Both the position numbers and the translations under genes were made by a program. Of a stretch of 18,459 nucleotides of DNA, positions 6,994 through 14,069 are shown piece after piece. The notes beneath the pieces are model-generated. The model ran no database searches, was not told where the DNA came from, and saw only the letters and a list, made by a program, of their open reading frames with translations. This DNA comes from Coriobacteriaceae bacterium (GTDB lineage: Bacteria; Actinomycetota; Coriobacteriia; Coriobacteriales; Coriobacteriaceae), in contig CABIWB010000011.1 of the NCBI GenBank assembly GCA_902362275.1, forward strand, positions 34,161-52,619, read 5' to 3'. Positions within the stretch are counted from its first letter, which is position 1. Every line of letters begins with the position of its first letter.

Positions 6994-7632
6994 CTATTCA
7001 GCGCGCTTGATAGGATGACGAACCACAGTCTTAAGTTTCTCCGGTGCACATTTGCGTGGATCGGAGAGATAGATTTCGTGATGGAAACGGGTGTCTGAGA
7101 AGTCGGGGACATAGCCCTGCTCGGTCGTGTATTCATTCATAGCGCCTACGGTCGCCGGTTCGTTGTCGTAGGGCCCGGTGTGCATGCATTGAACGCAGAG
7201 GCCCTCGTCAACTTTAAGCAGCTCGACGGCAGAAAAGTCAAGTTTCTTTTTGGTCGTGGCTTCCGCGACTGCCCAGTCAAAGTCATCTCGGGTGACGAAA
7301 TCGGGCAGGCGAATGCACGAGATAAAGTTGAAATCGTCCTTGCGTACATAATCGATGTCGCCGCTCGGGGAGTCTTGCCACCAGAAACCCTCGAGCGGCG
7401 GTACCACAAAGTCGAAATAGCCCTCGATACTCCTTGAGCCTTTCTTCGACATCTTGACGGTATAGGCGATGCCGTAAAGCAGCGGCAGGGCGTTTTGATA
7501 CTCGCCACCTTCGGTATTTGGGTCGCCCTTTCCGCGAACGGCAACGTAGCTCATAGGCGGGACAGTTACGATGCTCGGCTTGCTTGCAGGTTTGTAGAGC
7601 TCCTTGCATTCCTTCTTAAAGTCGAACGCCAT
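6994..7632 (-). CDS. GyrI-like small-molecule-binding domain protein
   Basis: 212 residues with the layout of stand-alone GyrI-like proteins. It begins MAFDFKKECKELYKP, then VPPMSYVAVRGKGDPNTEGG, then LPLLYGIAYTVKM, a tryptophan-rich EGFWWQDSPSG block, and a C-terminal CMHTGPYDNEPATVGAMNEY followed by FHHEIYLSDPRK. The last block is the characteristic second half of the GyrI/SbmC fold. The family binds small hydrophobic molecules; the distant E. coli relative GyrI (SbmC) protects DNA gyrase from toxins and is SOS-induced. Whether this protein touches gyrase is not shown. Start: ATG at 7632 with GAAAGG upstream. A perfect LexA-type box lies about 57 bp before the start, so DNA-damage induction is predicted. 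It is monocistronic. Confidence 0.85.
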   Translation of the reverse strand: MAFDFKKECKELYKPASKPSIVTVPPMSYVAVRGKGDPNTEGGEYQNALPLLYGIAYTVKMSKKGSRSIEGYFDFVVPPLEGFWWQDSPSGDIDYVRKDDFNFISCIRLPDFVTRDDFDWAVAEATTKKKLDFSAVELLKVDEGLCVQCMHTGPYDNEPATVGAMNEYTTEQGYVPDFSDTRFHHEIYLSDPRKCAPEKLKTVVRHPIKRAE

Positions 7633-7673
7633 GTTGGCCGCCTTTCTGCGTATTGGCCTGCTTAGATAACGGA

Positions 7674-7684
7674 ATCATATCATA
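7674..7684 (-). promoter_or_regulatory. Probable -10 region of the GyrI-like gene
   Basis: On the minus strand two overlapping TATGAT hexamers (7679-7684 and 7674-7679) lie 42-52 bp before the start codon. For the second, a 17-nt spacing puts the -35 box (CGAACA at 7697-7702) inside the LexA palindrome, as expected for a repressor that covers the promoter. Confidence 0.55.
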
Positions 7685-7688
7685 GAAA

Positions 7689-7702
7689 CGAACAGCTGTT
7701 CG
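7689..7702. promoter_or_regulatory. LexA/SOS box
   Basis: The sequence CGAACAGCTGTTCG is a perfect 14-bp palindrome of the form CGAAC-N4-GTTCG. This is the LexA (DinR) operator consensus known from Bacillus and actinobacteria. It overlaps the predicted -35 region of the GyrI-like gene. The match is seen directly; LexA binding is inferred. Confidence 0.8.
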
Positions 7703-7809
7703 AATGATTATGCTGACAGATAGAGATGCGTGCGTTGTGTTTGGCGGTCGGCCTGACCCCGTCGATGATTTCTCTGCCTTCCCGGCGCTTGCCTGCGCTC
7801 CCCGTTTCC

Positions 7810-7852
7810 CCATATAAAACCTGCCAAAATGAACCTGTCCCTTTTTGGTCGG
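7810..7852 (-). repeat. 43-bp palindromic repeat, copy 1
   Basis: Inverted copy of the units at 17192-17234 and 18393-18435. The core read on the minus strand is ACCAAAAAGGGACAGGTT followed by CATTTTGGCAGG. Half of the terminal CCAAAA/TTTTGG pairing is kept, so it can fold into a hairpin. It lies 50 bp upstream of the ABC transporter genes. On the plus strand it contains TATAAA (7813-7818), and downstream of the repeat there is TAATAC at 7864-7869. The size, palindromy and GGGACAGG core resemble REP elements mobilised by IS200/IS605-like (RAYT) transposases; no such transposase is in the window. Confidence 0.8.
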
Positions 7853-7902
7853 CGTGAAATGGGTAATACTAAAGAGTTATCCGACCAGATGGGAATTAAT
7901 CG

Positions 7903-8604
7903 ATGGCTTATATCGAATTCAAAGACGTCATCAAGGCGTACGGCGAGGGCGATGCCCGCATTCACGCGCTCGACGGCGCGAGCTTTACCGTTGAGCGCGG
8001 TGAGCTCGCCATTATCCTGGGCGCCTCGGGTGCCGGCAAGACCACGGCGCTCAACATCCTGGGCGGCATGGATACGGTAACCTCCGGCACCGTGACGGTG
8101 GACGGGCGCGACGTGAGCTCCGCCAACGAGGCGCAGCTCGTGGAATACCGCCGTGCCGACGTCGGCTTTGTCTTCCAGTTCTACAATCTGGTCCCCAACC
8201 TGACGGCGCTCGAAAATGTCGAGCTTGCGGCGCAGATTTGCCCCGATTCGCTCGATGCCGAACAGACGCTTCGCCAGGTTGGCCTGGGCGGGCGCCTCGC
8301 CAACTTTCCGGCGCAGCTTTCGGGCGGCGAGCAGCAGCGCGTGTCCATTGCACGCGCACTGGCCAAGAATCCCAAGCTGCTCCTGTGCGACGAGCCCACG
8401 GGTGCACTCGACTACAAAACCGGTAAGCAGATTTTGCAGCTGTTGCAGGATACCTGCCGCAAGCAGGGCATTACGGTCATCATCATCACGCACAACTCCG
8501 CGCTCGCGCCCATGGCCGATCGTCTGATCCGCTTTAAGAGTGGTCGCGTGGAGAGCGAGACAGTTCAACAAAATCCCGTGCCTATCGAGACGATCGAGTG
8601 GTAG
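7903..8604 (+). CDS. ABC transporter ATP-binding protein (MacB/LolD type)
   Basis: ATPase subunit that powers the FtsX-type permease encoded next. Seen: 233 residues. Walker A is GASGAGKTT at about 45-53. The Q-loop region reads [23 protein letters not shown], with the NLVP.LTA.ENV wording typical of the MacB/LolD/FtsE subfamily. The signature is [15 protein letters not shown], Walker B is [12 protein letters not shown], and the switch histidine lies in [10 protein letters not shown]. Start: ATG at 7903, the only ATG in frame after a stop a few codons upstream; the ribosome site is weak (AGATGGGAA). The stop is 5 nt before the permease ATG, so the two form an operon. There is no adjacent two-component system to suggest the substrate. 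Confidence 0.93.
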   Translation: MAYIEFKDVIKAYGEGDARIHALDGASFTVERGELAIILGASGAGKTTALNILGGMDTVTSGTVTVDGRDVSSANEAQLVEYRRADVGFVFQFYNLVPNLTALENVELAAQICPDSLDAEQTLRQVGLGGRLANFPAQLSGGEQQRVSIARALAKNPKLLLCDEPTGALDYKTGKQILQLLQDTCRKQGITVIIITHNSALAPMADRLIRFKSGRVESETVQQNPVPIETIEW

Positions 8605-8609
8605 CGCCC

Positions 8610-11375
8610 ATGGACCAAGATCGCCATAACAGCCAAAATCACGATACGGATCACGTGAGTCGCGACCGGGAGCTCGCGACCTACCGTACCGCCCAAAGCT
8701 CAAACGATATGGTGCCGACGGTATTTCGCCGTGGCATCTACCGCACAATCCGCGGCAGTCTTAAGCGCTTCTTGTCCATCGTGGTCATCACCGCGCTCGG
8801 CGTGAGTGTGATGTGCGGCCTTAAGGCGGGCTGCGAGGATTTGTGCGATTCGGTCGACGCCTATTTTGACCAGCAGAATGTCTATGACATTAACGTGCAG
8901 TCGACCTGTGGCCTTACGCGCGACGATCTCGCGGCTATCCAAGAGATCGACGGCGTCGAGACGGCCGAGGGTATCTACACCGAGACCGCCTACACCGCCG
9001 TGGGCACAACGCGCGAGCGCGTGGTCGTGCAAAGTCTCTCCAAGGAGAACATCGATCAGCCAGTGCTCGTGAACGGCGATTTGCCCGAGAGCGCCGATGA
9101 GGTGGCGGTAACTTCGAAGTTCCTGAAGGCTTCGGGCAAAAAGCTCGGCGATACCGTGAGTTTTGCCGCCAATGACGCGAGCTCGTCCAACCAAAGTGCC
9201 AAGGATCAGTTTGCCGCGGGCGATTACACCATTACGGCCGAGGTCCTCGACCCCACTGATGTGAGCTCCGACTCGACAGTCAACGCCTTCCGTGCCGCTT
9301 CGGCTGCGGACTATAAGTTCTATGTGAGCGAGGATGCCGCGACATCATCGTCCTACTCCGCGGTCCACGTGATCGTCGAGGGAGCCAAGAGCCTCAACTC
9401 CTACTCGGATGCCTACACGGCAAAGATCAATGAGGTCAAGGGCAATATCGAGAAGATCCGCGAGGAGCGTGAAAAGGCGCGCGTCCAGGAGCTGACGGTT
9501 GACACGCCGGCAAGCTTGGATGCGGCTGAGCGCCAGGCCGCCATGCTCTTTGGGATTGAGCAGGATAGCATCAACCGCATGGCCGAGGGCAGCGAGGAGC
9601 GCGTCCAAGCTCAGGCCGAGTTGGACCAGCGCCGCGCCGCCGCCGATCAGCAATTCGCCGATGCCCGCGCCGAGCTTTCCAATCTGGGTGAATGCACTTG
9701 GTACATTCAGGACCGCGGTAACATCGCAAGCTACTCGAGCGTCGAGAGCGACAGTTCTTCGATCGAGGCCATCGCCACGGTGTTCCCGTTTATCTTCTTT
9801 ATCGTCGCCGTGCTCATCAGCCTCACCACCGCCACGCGCATGGTCGAGGAGGAGCGCACGCTTATTGGCCTGTACAAGGCGCTTGGCTATTCACGCGAGC
9901 GCATCCTGTCCAAATACGTGGACTATGCGCTGTGGGCATGTCTGATCGGCGGCGTGCTCGGCAACATCATCGGCTTTGTGGGCCTGCCACTGTTCTTGTT
10001 TACGGTGTTCGACGACATGTACTCGCTGCCCCAGATGCTGCTTTCGTACGATATCGTGTCTTCACTCGTGTCGGTGGCGCTGTTTGCCGTGGGCGTGGTG
10101 GGCGCTACGATTATCGCCTGCCGCCACGAGATGGCCGAGCCCCCAGCCTCGCTCATGCGTCCCAAGGCCCCGCGCGCCGGCTCGCGCATCTTGCTTGAGC
10201 GCATCGGCTTTATTTGGCGCCGCATGGGCTTCTTAAACAAGGTGGCGGCGCGTAACCTGTTCCGCTACAAAAAGCGCGCCTTTATGACCATCTTCGGTAT
10301 CGCCGGCTGCACAGCGCTCGTGATCTGCGGAATGGGCATCCGTGACACGTCGGTGGCGCTTTCGCCCAAACAGTACGGGCATATCACGCGCTACGACCTG
10401 CTGGCGGTCGCCAATCCCGACGATTTTTCGCAGACGTGCGTGGCGTTGGACGAGCGCAGCGCGGCCAATGATTCCAACGTGACCGTGACTTCGACGCTGC
10501 CGATTATGACCGACAACGTCACCTTTACGTTTGGCGGCAAAAGCGAGACGGTGCTGTTAATCGTGGTGCCCGATGACCGCGTGAACGATCTGGACGATTA
10601 CGTGCGCCTTGAGGACGAGTCCAAAGAGTCGCTGTCTTTGCGTGACGGAGATGTGTATCTGAGCAAGAGTTCACAGCTGGCGCTGGGGATTCAGCCGGGT
10701 GATGCGGCGCGCGTCCAGGATTCGTCGCTCAATGTTGCTAAGGTCAAAGTCAGCGACATTTCGCTCAACTATCTGGGCAACACACTCTTTATGACGCAGG
10801 GCACCTATGAGCGCGCGTTCGGTCGAAGCGCGCGCCTTAACGGTGTCCTTGCGTTGCTGAAGGGCTCGTCGGCCGACCAGATTGCGTTTAGCAAGAAGCT
10901 TAAGAGTGACGGCTGGCTTACGATTTCGAGTACGGCCGAGCATCAGGAGAACGCTGATGCGAACTTTACGATTATCAATTCGGTCGTGGCGCTCGTAACC
11001 TTTATGGCGGCGTGCCTATCGTTTGTGGTGGTGTTTACGCTGTCCAACACCAACATTTCGGAGCGCGAGCGCGAACTGGCAACCATCAAGGTGCTGGGCT
11101 TCCGTCGCGGCGAGGTGCACCACTACGTCAACAAGGAGACGCTGATTTTGACGGCGATTGGTGCCGCGCTGGGCGTTCCACTGGGTAGCCTGCTGGCCGA
11201 GAGCTTTACGTACATTCTGCAGATGCCGTCGCTCTACTTTGACGTTGAGGTCGAGCCGCTGAGTTATGTGCTCGCCGTAGTGCTTTCCTTTGTCTTTACG
11301 TTTATCGTCAACCTCGTCACCAACCGAACGCTCAACAAGATCGACATGGTCGGCGCCCTCAAGAGCGCCGAGTAA
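8610..11375 (+). CDS. ABC transporter permease with two FtsX domains
   Basis: Membrane partner of the preceding ATPase, probably exporting or extracting a peptide, lipid or antimicrobial; the substrate is unknown. Seen: 921 residues with about eight membrane helices. One N-terminal helix (about 54-73) is followed by a large extracytoplasmic domain with a charged, probably coiled-coil stretch at about 275-360 (EKIREEREKARVQ, then AQAELDQRRAAADQQFADAR). A first FtsX domain with three helices follows (about 390-410, 440-465, 480-505), with the cytoplasmic loop EERTLIGLYKALGYSRERI. A single helix lies near 556-576, then a second extracytoplasmic domain, then a C-terminal FtsX domain (about 790-811, 844-864, 894-913) with ERELATIKVLGFRRGEV. 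A GTG at 8598, overlapping the ATPase stop, is an alternative start four codons earlier. It ends 55 nt before the first 300-bp repeat. Confidence 0.92.
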   Translation: MDQDRHNSQNHDTDHVSRDRELATYRTAQSSNDMVPTVFRRGIYRTIRGSLKRFLSIVVITALGVSVMCGLKAGCEDLCDSVDAYFDQQNVYDINVQSTCGLTRDDLAAIQEIDGVETAEGIYTETAYTAVGTTRERVVVQSLSKENIDQPVLVNGDLPESADEVAVTSKFLKASGKKLGDTVSFAANDASSSNQSAKDQFAAGDYTITAEVLDPTDVSSDSTVNAFRAASAADYKFYVSEDAATSSSYSAVHVIVEGAKSLNSYSDAYTAKINEVKGNIEKIREEREKARVQELTVDTPASLDAAERQAAMLFGIEQDSINRMAEGSEERVQAQAELDQRRAAADQQFADARAELSNLGECTWYIQDRGNIASYSSVESDSSSIEAIATVFPFIFFIVAVLISLTTATRMVEEERTLIGLYKALGYSRERILSKYVDYALWACLIGGVLGNIIGFVGLPLFLFTVFDDMYSLPQMLLSYDIVSSLVSVALFAVGVVGATIIACRHEMAEPPASLMRPKAPRAGSRILLERIGFIWRRMGFLNKVAARNLFRYKKRAFMTIFGIAGCTALVICGMGIRDTSVALSPKQYGHITRYDLLAVANPDDFSQTCVALDERSAANDSNVTVTSTLPIMTDNVTFTFGGKSETVLLIVVPDDRVNDLDDYVRLEDESKESLSLRDGDVYLSKSSQLALGIQPGDAARVQDSSLNVAKVKVSDISLNYLGNTLFMTQGTYERAFGRSARLNGVLALLKGSSADQIAFSKKLKSDGWLTISSTAEHQENADANFTIINSVVALVTFMAACLSFVVVFTLSNTNISERERELATIKVLGFRRGEVHHYVNKETLILTAIGAALGVPLGSLLAESFTYILQMPSLYFDVEVEPLSYVLAVVLSFVFTFIVNLVTNRTLNKIDMVGALKSAE

Positions 11376-11430
11376 CCTGTCCTTGGATTCAAGTTCTAGC
11401 GAGTTGCCGACGCGCCCGCAGCAGCATTTT

Positions 11431-11735
11431 TGCATAAACCGCTCCGTCAAATGCATACTTTGACGGAGCGGTTGCTTTTTGCCCACAGGTACCCCAGGGG
11501 GCGCCGTGCAAATTCCGGAGTATTCAGCATCCCGGGGTCCGCGGGCGCGGGGGCGGGGGTGCAAAACTGCGCTGAAAGCCCCGATTCTGAGTCCCAACGC
11601 CTCTAGAGCCGCTCGTTTTTTTACAGGATGCGGCCCATGGTGCCTGCCTTTCGCCCAAAATCCAGTATGCAGGCACCCTCGGCTGCTGAATACTCCCAAA
11701 AATGCACGCCGCATCCTACCCTAGGCACCCGTAGC
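11431..11735 (+). repeat. About 300-bp intergenic repeat, copy A
   Basis: A 305-bp segment repeated in the same orientation at 13741-14032. Most bases are identical, including an exact run of about 57 bp (11634-11690). The 5' end is a strong terminator hairpin. Inside are the 9-bp stem GGTGCCTGC/GCAGGCACC (11639-11647 with 11669-11677), the 13-bp pair GGAGTATTCAGCA/TGCTGAATACTCC (11517-11529 with 11684-11696), and the 10-bp pair AGGATGCGGC/GCCGCATCCT (11625-11634 with 11708-11717). The last two cross, so they are alternative folds or a pseudoknot. The copies differ by a 1-base indel that breaks every reading frame, so the repeat is non-coding. It begins 55 nt after the permease stop. Confidence 0.85.
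11437..11480 (+). terminator. Intrinsic terminator after the ABC permease
   Basis: A perfect 15-bp stem, 11437-11451 with 11459-11473 (AACCGCTCCGTCAAA / TTTGACGGAGCGGTT), has a 7-nt loop TGCATAC and is followed by GCTTTTT. It forms the first part of the 300-bp repeat. Confidence 0.9.
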
Positions 11736-11764
11736 TACTCTGCGGGTGCGTGGCCTGATAGTAA

Positions 11765-11829
11765 GTTGCGGTGGAATAGTTCCCGTTTGGCATAGCAGAG
11801 CCATAAAACAGGAACTATTCCACCGCAAC
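11765..11829. repeat. Palindrome beginning GTTGCGGTGG, upstream of the regulator gene
   Basis: 19-bp perfect arms at 11765-11783 and 11811-11829 (GTTGCGGTGGAATAGTTCC and its complement). After one mismatch, four more pairs (GTTT/AAAC) form. The outer 14 bases are nearly identical to those of the palindrome at 12986-13051. No T-tract follows. A single further GTTGCGGT is at 11908. The rest of 11736-12014 shows no gene; TTGCGG at 11910 and TAACTA at about 11934 are a weak candidate promoter for the regulator. Confidence 0.8.
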
Positions 11830-12014
11830 ATATTGAGAGGGCTCTTGGCTGTTATGCGTACTGACATTTGTCATGAAATGGCAGGCCATTAGGGGTTGCT
11901 ACTCGTAGTTGCGGTAGGGTTGGGGCAGATTCTAACTAGAAATGGTGGTCGCTACCGGTTGTTCTCGGCATACTCGGCTCATTCGATTACGGTCGCAACA
12001 TGAAAGGAACTGTC

Positions 12015-12935
12015 ATGGATCTTGCGATGGCACAGTGTCTCGTCGATCGTCGCAAAGCTGCCGGGCTTTCTCAAGAGGCGCTTGCTGCTCAGCTTGGCGT
12101 AAGCCGCCAGGCTGTCAGCAAATGGGAGCGCAGCGAATCCTCGCCCGATACCGATAACCTTATTGCACTCGCCGCGCTGTATGGCGTGTCGTTGGATGAA
12201 CTGCTGTATGGGGAAGCGGCTGGCGATGTCGAAACTTCGACCGACGATGACCTTGACGCAAATAATTCCGACGAGGTTGAAGGCACCGAGACTTCTACTG
12301 AGCATACGAATTGCGGTGATAAGCCACTTGTCGATATTTCTCTCGCGCATGGTATCCACGTTATTGATCCCGAGAAGGGCGAAGAGGTCCATGTTGGCTG
12401 GAATGGTATCCATGTGGCTAACGAGCGCAAGGGTGAAGAGGTCCATGTCGGGCCGGGCGGATTGCATATCGATACGCTAGAGGACGATGGACACAGCGTA
12501 CATACCAATGCCGACGGCACCGTTACCATCGACGGCGAGACCTTTTCGAGCTGGAAAGAGGCACACGACAAGCTCGACCATCATGGCAAGCATTTCCATA
12601 CCAAGCTCGGTCGCACATGGAACAAGTTTCCCTTTCCTGCACTTGTCGTCCTCGCCTATCTCGCGCTCGGCATCATCTGCGGCACGTGGAGCATGGGGTT
12701 CTTTCTGGTCTTTCTGATTTCCGTCTACTATGCGATGGGCGACTTCATCGACCGACGTCATCTATCTAAGCTAATCGGCGGCGTCTATCCAACAGCCGCC
12801 ATTGCCTGGTTCCTCTATATGTGGCTTTGCTTGGCGCAGCCCCATCCCGCATGGGTCATCCTCATCACCATCCCAGTTGTAAAAGCACTCATGCGCTGGT
12901 GCCGAAAGCAATGGAAACGCCGCAAACAAGCCTAA
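12015..12935 (+). CDS. Membrane-anchored XRE-family regulator with tandem repeats
   Basis: 306 residues. The N-terminal Cro/C1-type helix-turn-helix spans about 5-64 (RKAAGLSQEALAAQLGVSRQ, then AVSKWERSESSPDTDNLIAL, ending YGVSLDELLYG). An acidic Asp/Glu/Thr linker follows (66-105). Three units of about 18 residues come next: GIHVIDPEKGEEVHVGWN at 113-130, GIHVANERKGEEVHVGPG at 131-148, then a looser GLHIDTLEDDGHSVHTNADG. A histidine-rich segment (HDKLDHHGKHFHTK) precedes four predicted membrane helices (about 197-213, 217-233, 246-262, 267-284) and a basic tail. This suggests a DNA-binding protein tethered to the inner membrane that senses something at or in the membrane; the ligand is unknown. 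Start: ATG at 12015, six bases after AAAGGA; an ATG at 12000 lacks such a site. It is monocistronic and flanked by related palindromes. Confidence 0.85.
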   Translation: MDLAMAQCLVDRRKAAGLSQEALAAQLGVSRQAVSKWERSESSPDTDNLIALAALYGVSLDELLYGEAAGDVETSTDDDLDANNSDEVEGTETSTEHTNCGDKPLVDISLAHGIHVIDPEKGEEVHVGWNGIHVANERKGEEVHVGPGGLHIDTLEDDGHSVHTNADGTVTIDGETFSSWKEAHDKLDHHGKHFHTKLGRTWNKFPFPALVVLAYLALGIICGTWSMGFFLVFLISVYYAMGDFIDRRHLSKLIGGVYPTAAIAWFLYMWLCLAQPHPAWVILITIPVVKALMRWCRKQWKRRKQA

Positions 12936-12985
12936 GCCGCTCCAACCCGTCAGCAATGCTTGGACAACGCCGCACGCCCCTTCCA

Positions 12986-13051
12986 AGTTGCGGTGAAATA
13001 CGGACTGTTGAGGACCTTGGAGCGTCTAACAGTCCCTATTTCACCGCAACT
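12986..13051. repeat. Palindrome beginning GTTGCGGTGA, downstream of the regulator gene
   Basis: 24-bp arms at 12986-13009 and 13028-13051 pair with one mismatch around an 18-nt loop. The outer part, GTTGCGGTGAAATA, matches the palindrome at 11765-11829. It lies 50 nt after the regulator stop. No T-tract follows on either strand, so it is not a canonical terminator. Confidence 0.8.
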
Positions 13052-13115
13052 CACGAATGGGGCGGGCAATTCCAGCACGGGAACTGGCATTTAACTCACT
13101 GCATGCCAAGAAAAG

Positions 13116-13245
13116 GCCGATTTACTACGATGAACTCGATGAGGCCGACCACATCCATCTTTTTCAAAAATCGGCAAGCTTTCTACCTGCGGTTTTACTG
13201 TCACCCTTTTCGGCATGGTCGAAGGCATTCGAATCATCGTAGTAA
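13116..13245. repeat. Inverted repeats in the spacer before the 109-residue gene
   Basis: The spacer 12936-13382 has no convincing gene. Besides the palindrome at 12986-13051 it holds a 12-bp perfect inverted repeat, TTACTACGATGA at 13122-13133 and TCATCGTAGTAA at 13234-13245, 100 bp apart. The left arm lies in the loop of another hairpin, GCCGATTT 13116-13123 with AAATCGGC 13168-13175, and the two pairings overlap. It could be a decayed small mobile element. A 61-codon open frame across it has no ribosome binding site. Confidence 0.45.
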
Positions 13246-13382
13246 TTAGGCGCATTTTGTAGCAAACGGTTCATTCAAGCTCGAACTCGAAGACCGATGG
13301 TCCCCTCATCCACGGCTGCGAGCGAAAATACCAAATAGAATAAAAATCGAATGGCTAAGTCTGTTTGGCGAACGGAGGCAAT

Positions 13383-13712
13383 ATGGGCGAGGTGACTGAA
13401 AGCGACTGGAAGCTGTTTAAGGCGCTGCTCCCAAAATGGCAAGAAAGCTATATGGAAATGCTCATCGGCCAATACATCGAGATACTAAACGGCGGCAGCG
13501 AAGCGTCTAGTAGATTTTGGGCGCTAGAAGAGCGCATCAATAGGGACAAGCTGTCCTCGGGAGTGCTAGCAAACGATATTCGCCGCAGCACCATGCATTA
13601 TGAGATTGCCAACTTGCTTTCCGATAACGTGATCACGCTCGACGACCTTGACGGTTTCACCGAAGACATTAAGGGCTACGCACGACGTTGCATCGGTCGG
13701 CAAGAACGCTGA
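13383..13712 (+). CDS. Small conserved-type hypothetical protein, 109 residues
   Basis: Not assigned to a named family with confidence. Seen: a soluble, mostly helical, charged protein beginning MGEVTESDWKLFKALLPKWQ, followed by ESYMEMLIGQYIEILNGGSE, a central FWALEERINRDKLSSGV and a C-terminal LLSDNVITLDDLDGFTEDIK. No signal peptide, membrane segment or cysteine motif is present. The pattern resembles small helical proteins found in gut Actinobacteria and Clostridia, but this is recollection, not a match made here. Start: ATG at 13383 with GGAGG four bases upstream; a TTG six codons earlier is the longest-frame alternative. TAGAAT at 13336-13341 could be a -10 box. The gene stands alone and ends 28 nt before the second 300-bp repeat. 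Confidence 0.75.
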   Translation: MGEVTESDWKLFKALLPKWQESYMEMLIGQYIEILNGGSEASSRFWALEERINRDKLSSGVLANDIRRSTMHYEIANLLSDNVITLDDLDGFTEDIKGYARRCIGRQER

Positions 13713-13740
13713 GCGACATGCGCATCCACAGCCGCTGTAC

Positions 13741-14032
13741 TGCATAAACCGCACCGAAAAATGCATATTACGGCGGGGCGATTGCTTTTTGCCCACAGGT
13801 ACCCCCGGGGGCGGCGTGCAAAATCTGGAGTATTCAGCATCCCGGAGTCCGCAGGCGCGCAAAACTGCGCTGAAAGCCCCGATTCTGAACCCCAGCGCCT
13901 CAAGAGCCGCTCATTTTCCACAGGATGTGCCCCATGGTGCCTGCCTTTCGCCCAAAATCCAGTATGCAGGCACCCTCGGCTGCTGAAAACTCCCAAAAAT
14001 GCACGTCGCATCCTACACCAGGCACCCGTAGC
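13741..14032 (+). repeat. About 300-bp intergenic repeat, copy B
   Basis: 292-bp counterpart of 11431-11735, same orientation. It lacks a 12-bp GC-rich segment and one base relative to copy A. The 9-bp stem GGTGCCTGC/GCAGGCACC is kept exactly (13936-13944 with 13966-13974). The long-range pair GGAGTATTCAGCA (13827-13839) with 13981-13993 is kept with one mismatch, and the AGGATG-containing pair (13922-13929 with 14007-14014) is kept using one G-U pair. It begins 28 nt after the stop of the 109-residue gene, so like copy A it would be in the 3' untranslated region of the gene before it. Confidence 0.85.
13747..13790 (+). terminator. Degenerate terminator hairpin of repeat copy B
   Basis: The equivalent of the terminator at 11437-11480. 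Arms AACCGCACCG (13747-13756) and CGGGGCGATT (13774-13783) pair at 8 of 10 positions, followed by GCTTTTT. It is weaker than copy A because the stem has decayed. Confidence 0.5.
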
Positions 14033-14069
14033 AAGAAGACGAATAGCCCCGGCCTCCCCAGTTACCGCA

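Noticed and set aside
7708..8748. 346-codon minus-strand open frame
   Set aside because: It is antisense to the ABC ATPase gene, which has all Walker and signature motifs, and crosses a repeat and intergenic DNA.
11479..11724. 81-codon frame inside the 300-bp repeat, with a similar peptide in copy B
   Set aside because: A one-base indel between copies changes the frame part-way through and there is no ribosome binding site, so the similarity is of DNA, not protein. The minus-strand frames starting MRRAFLGVFSSRG fail for the same reason.
13057..13242. 61-codon frame in the spacer after the regulator gene
   Set aside because: No Shine-Dalgarno site, overlaps inverted repeats, and the translation shows no protein-like pattern.
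11431..14032. CRISPR array or composite transposon
   Set aside because: There are only two 300-bp copies, no short regularly spaced repeats, no cas or transposase gene, and no terminal inverted repeats or target duplications could be recognised.
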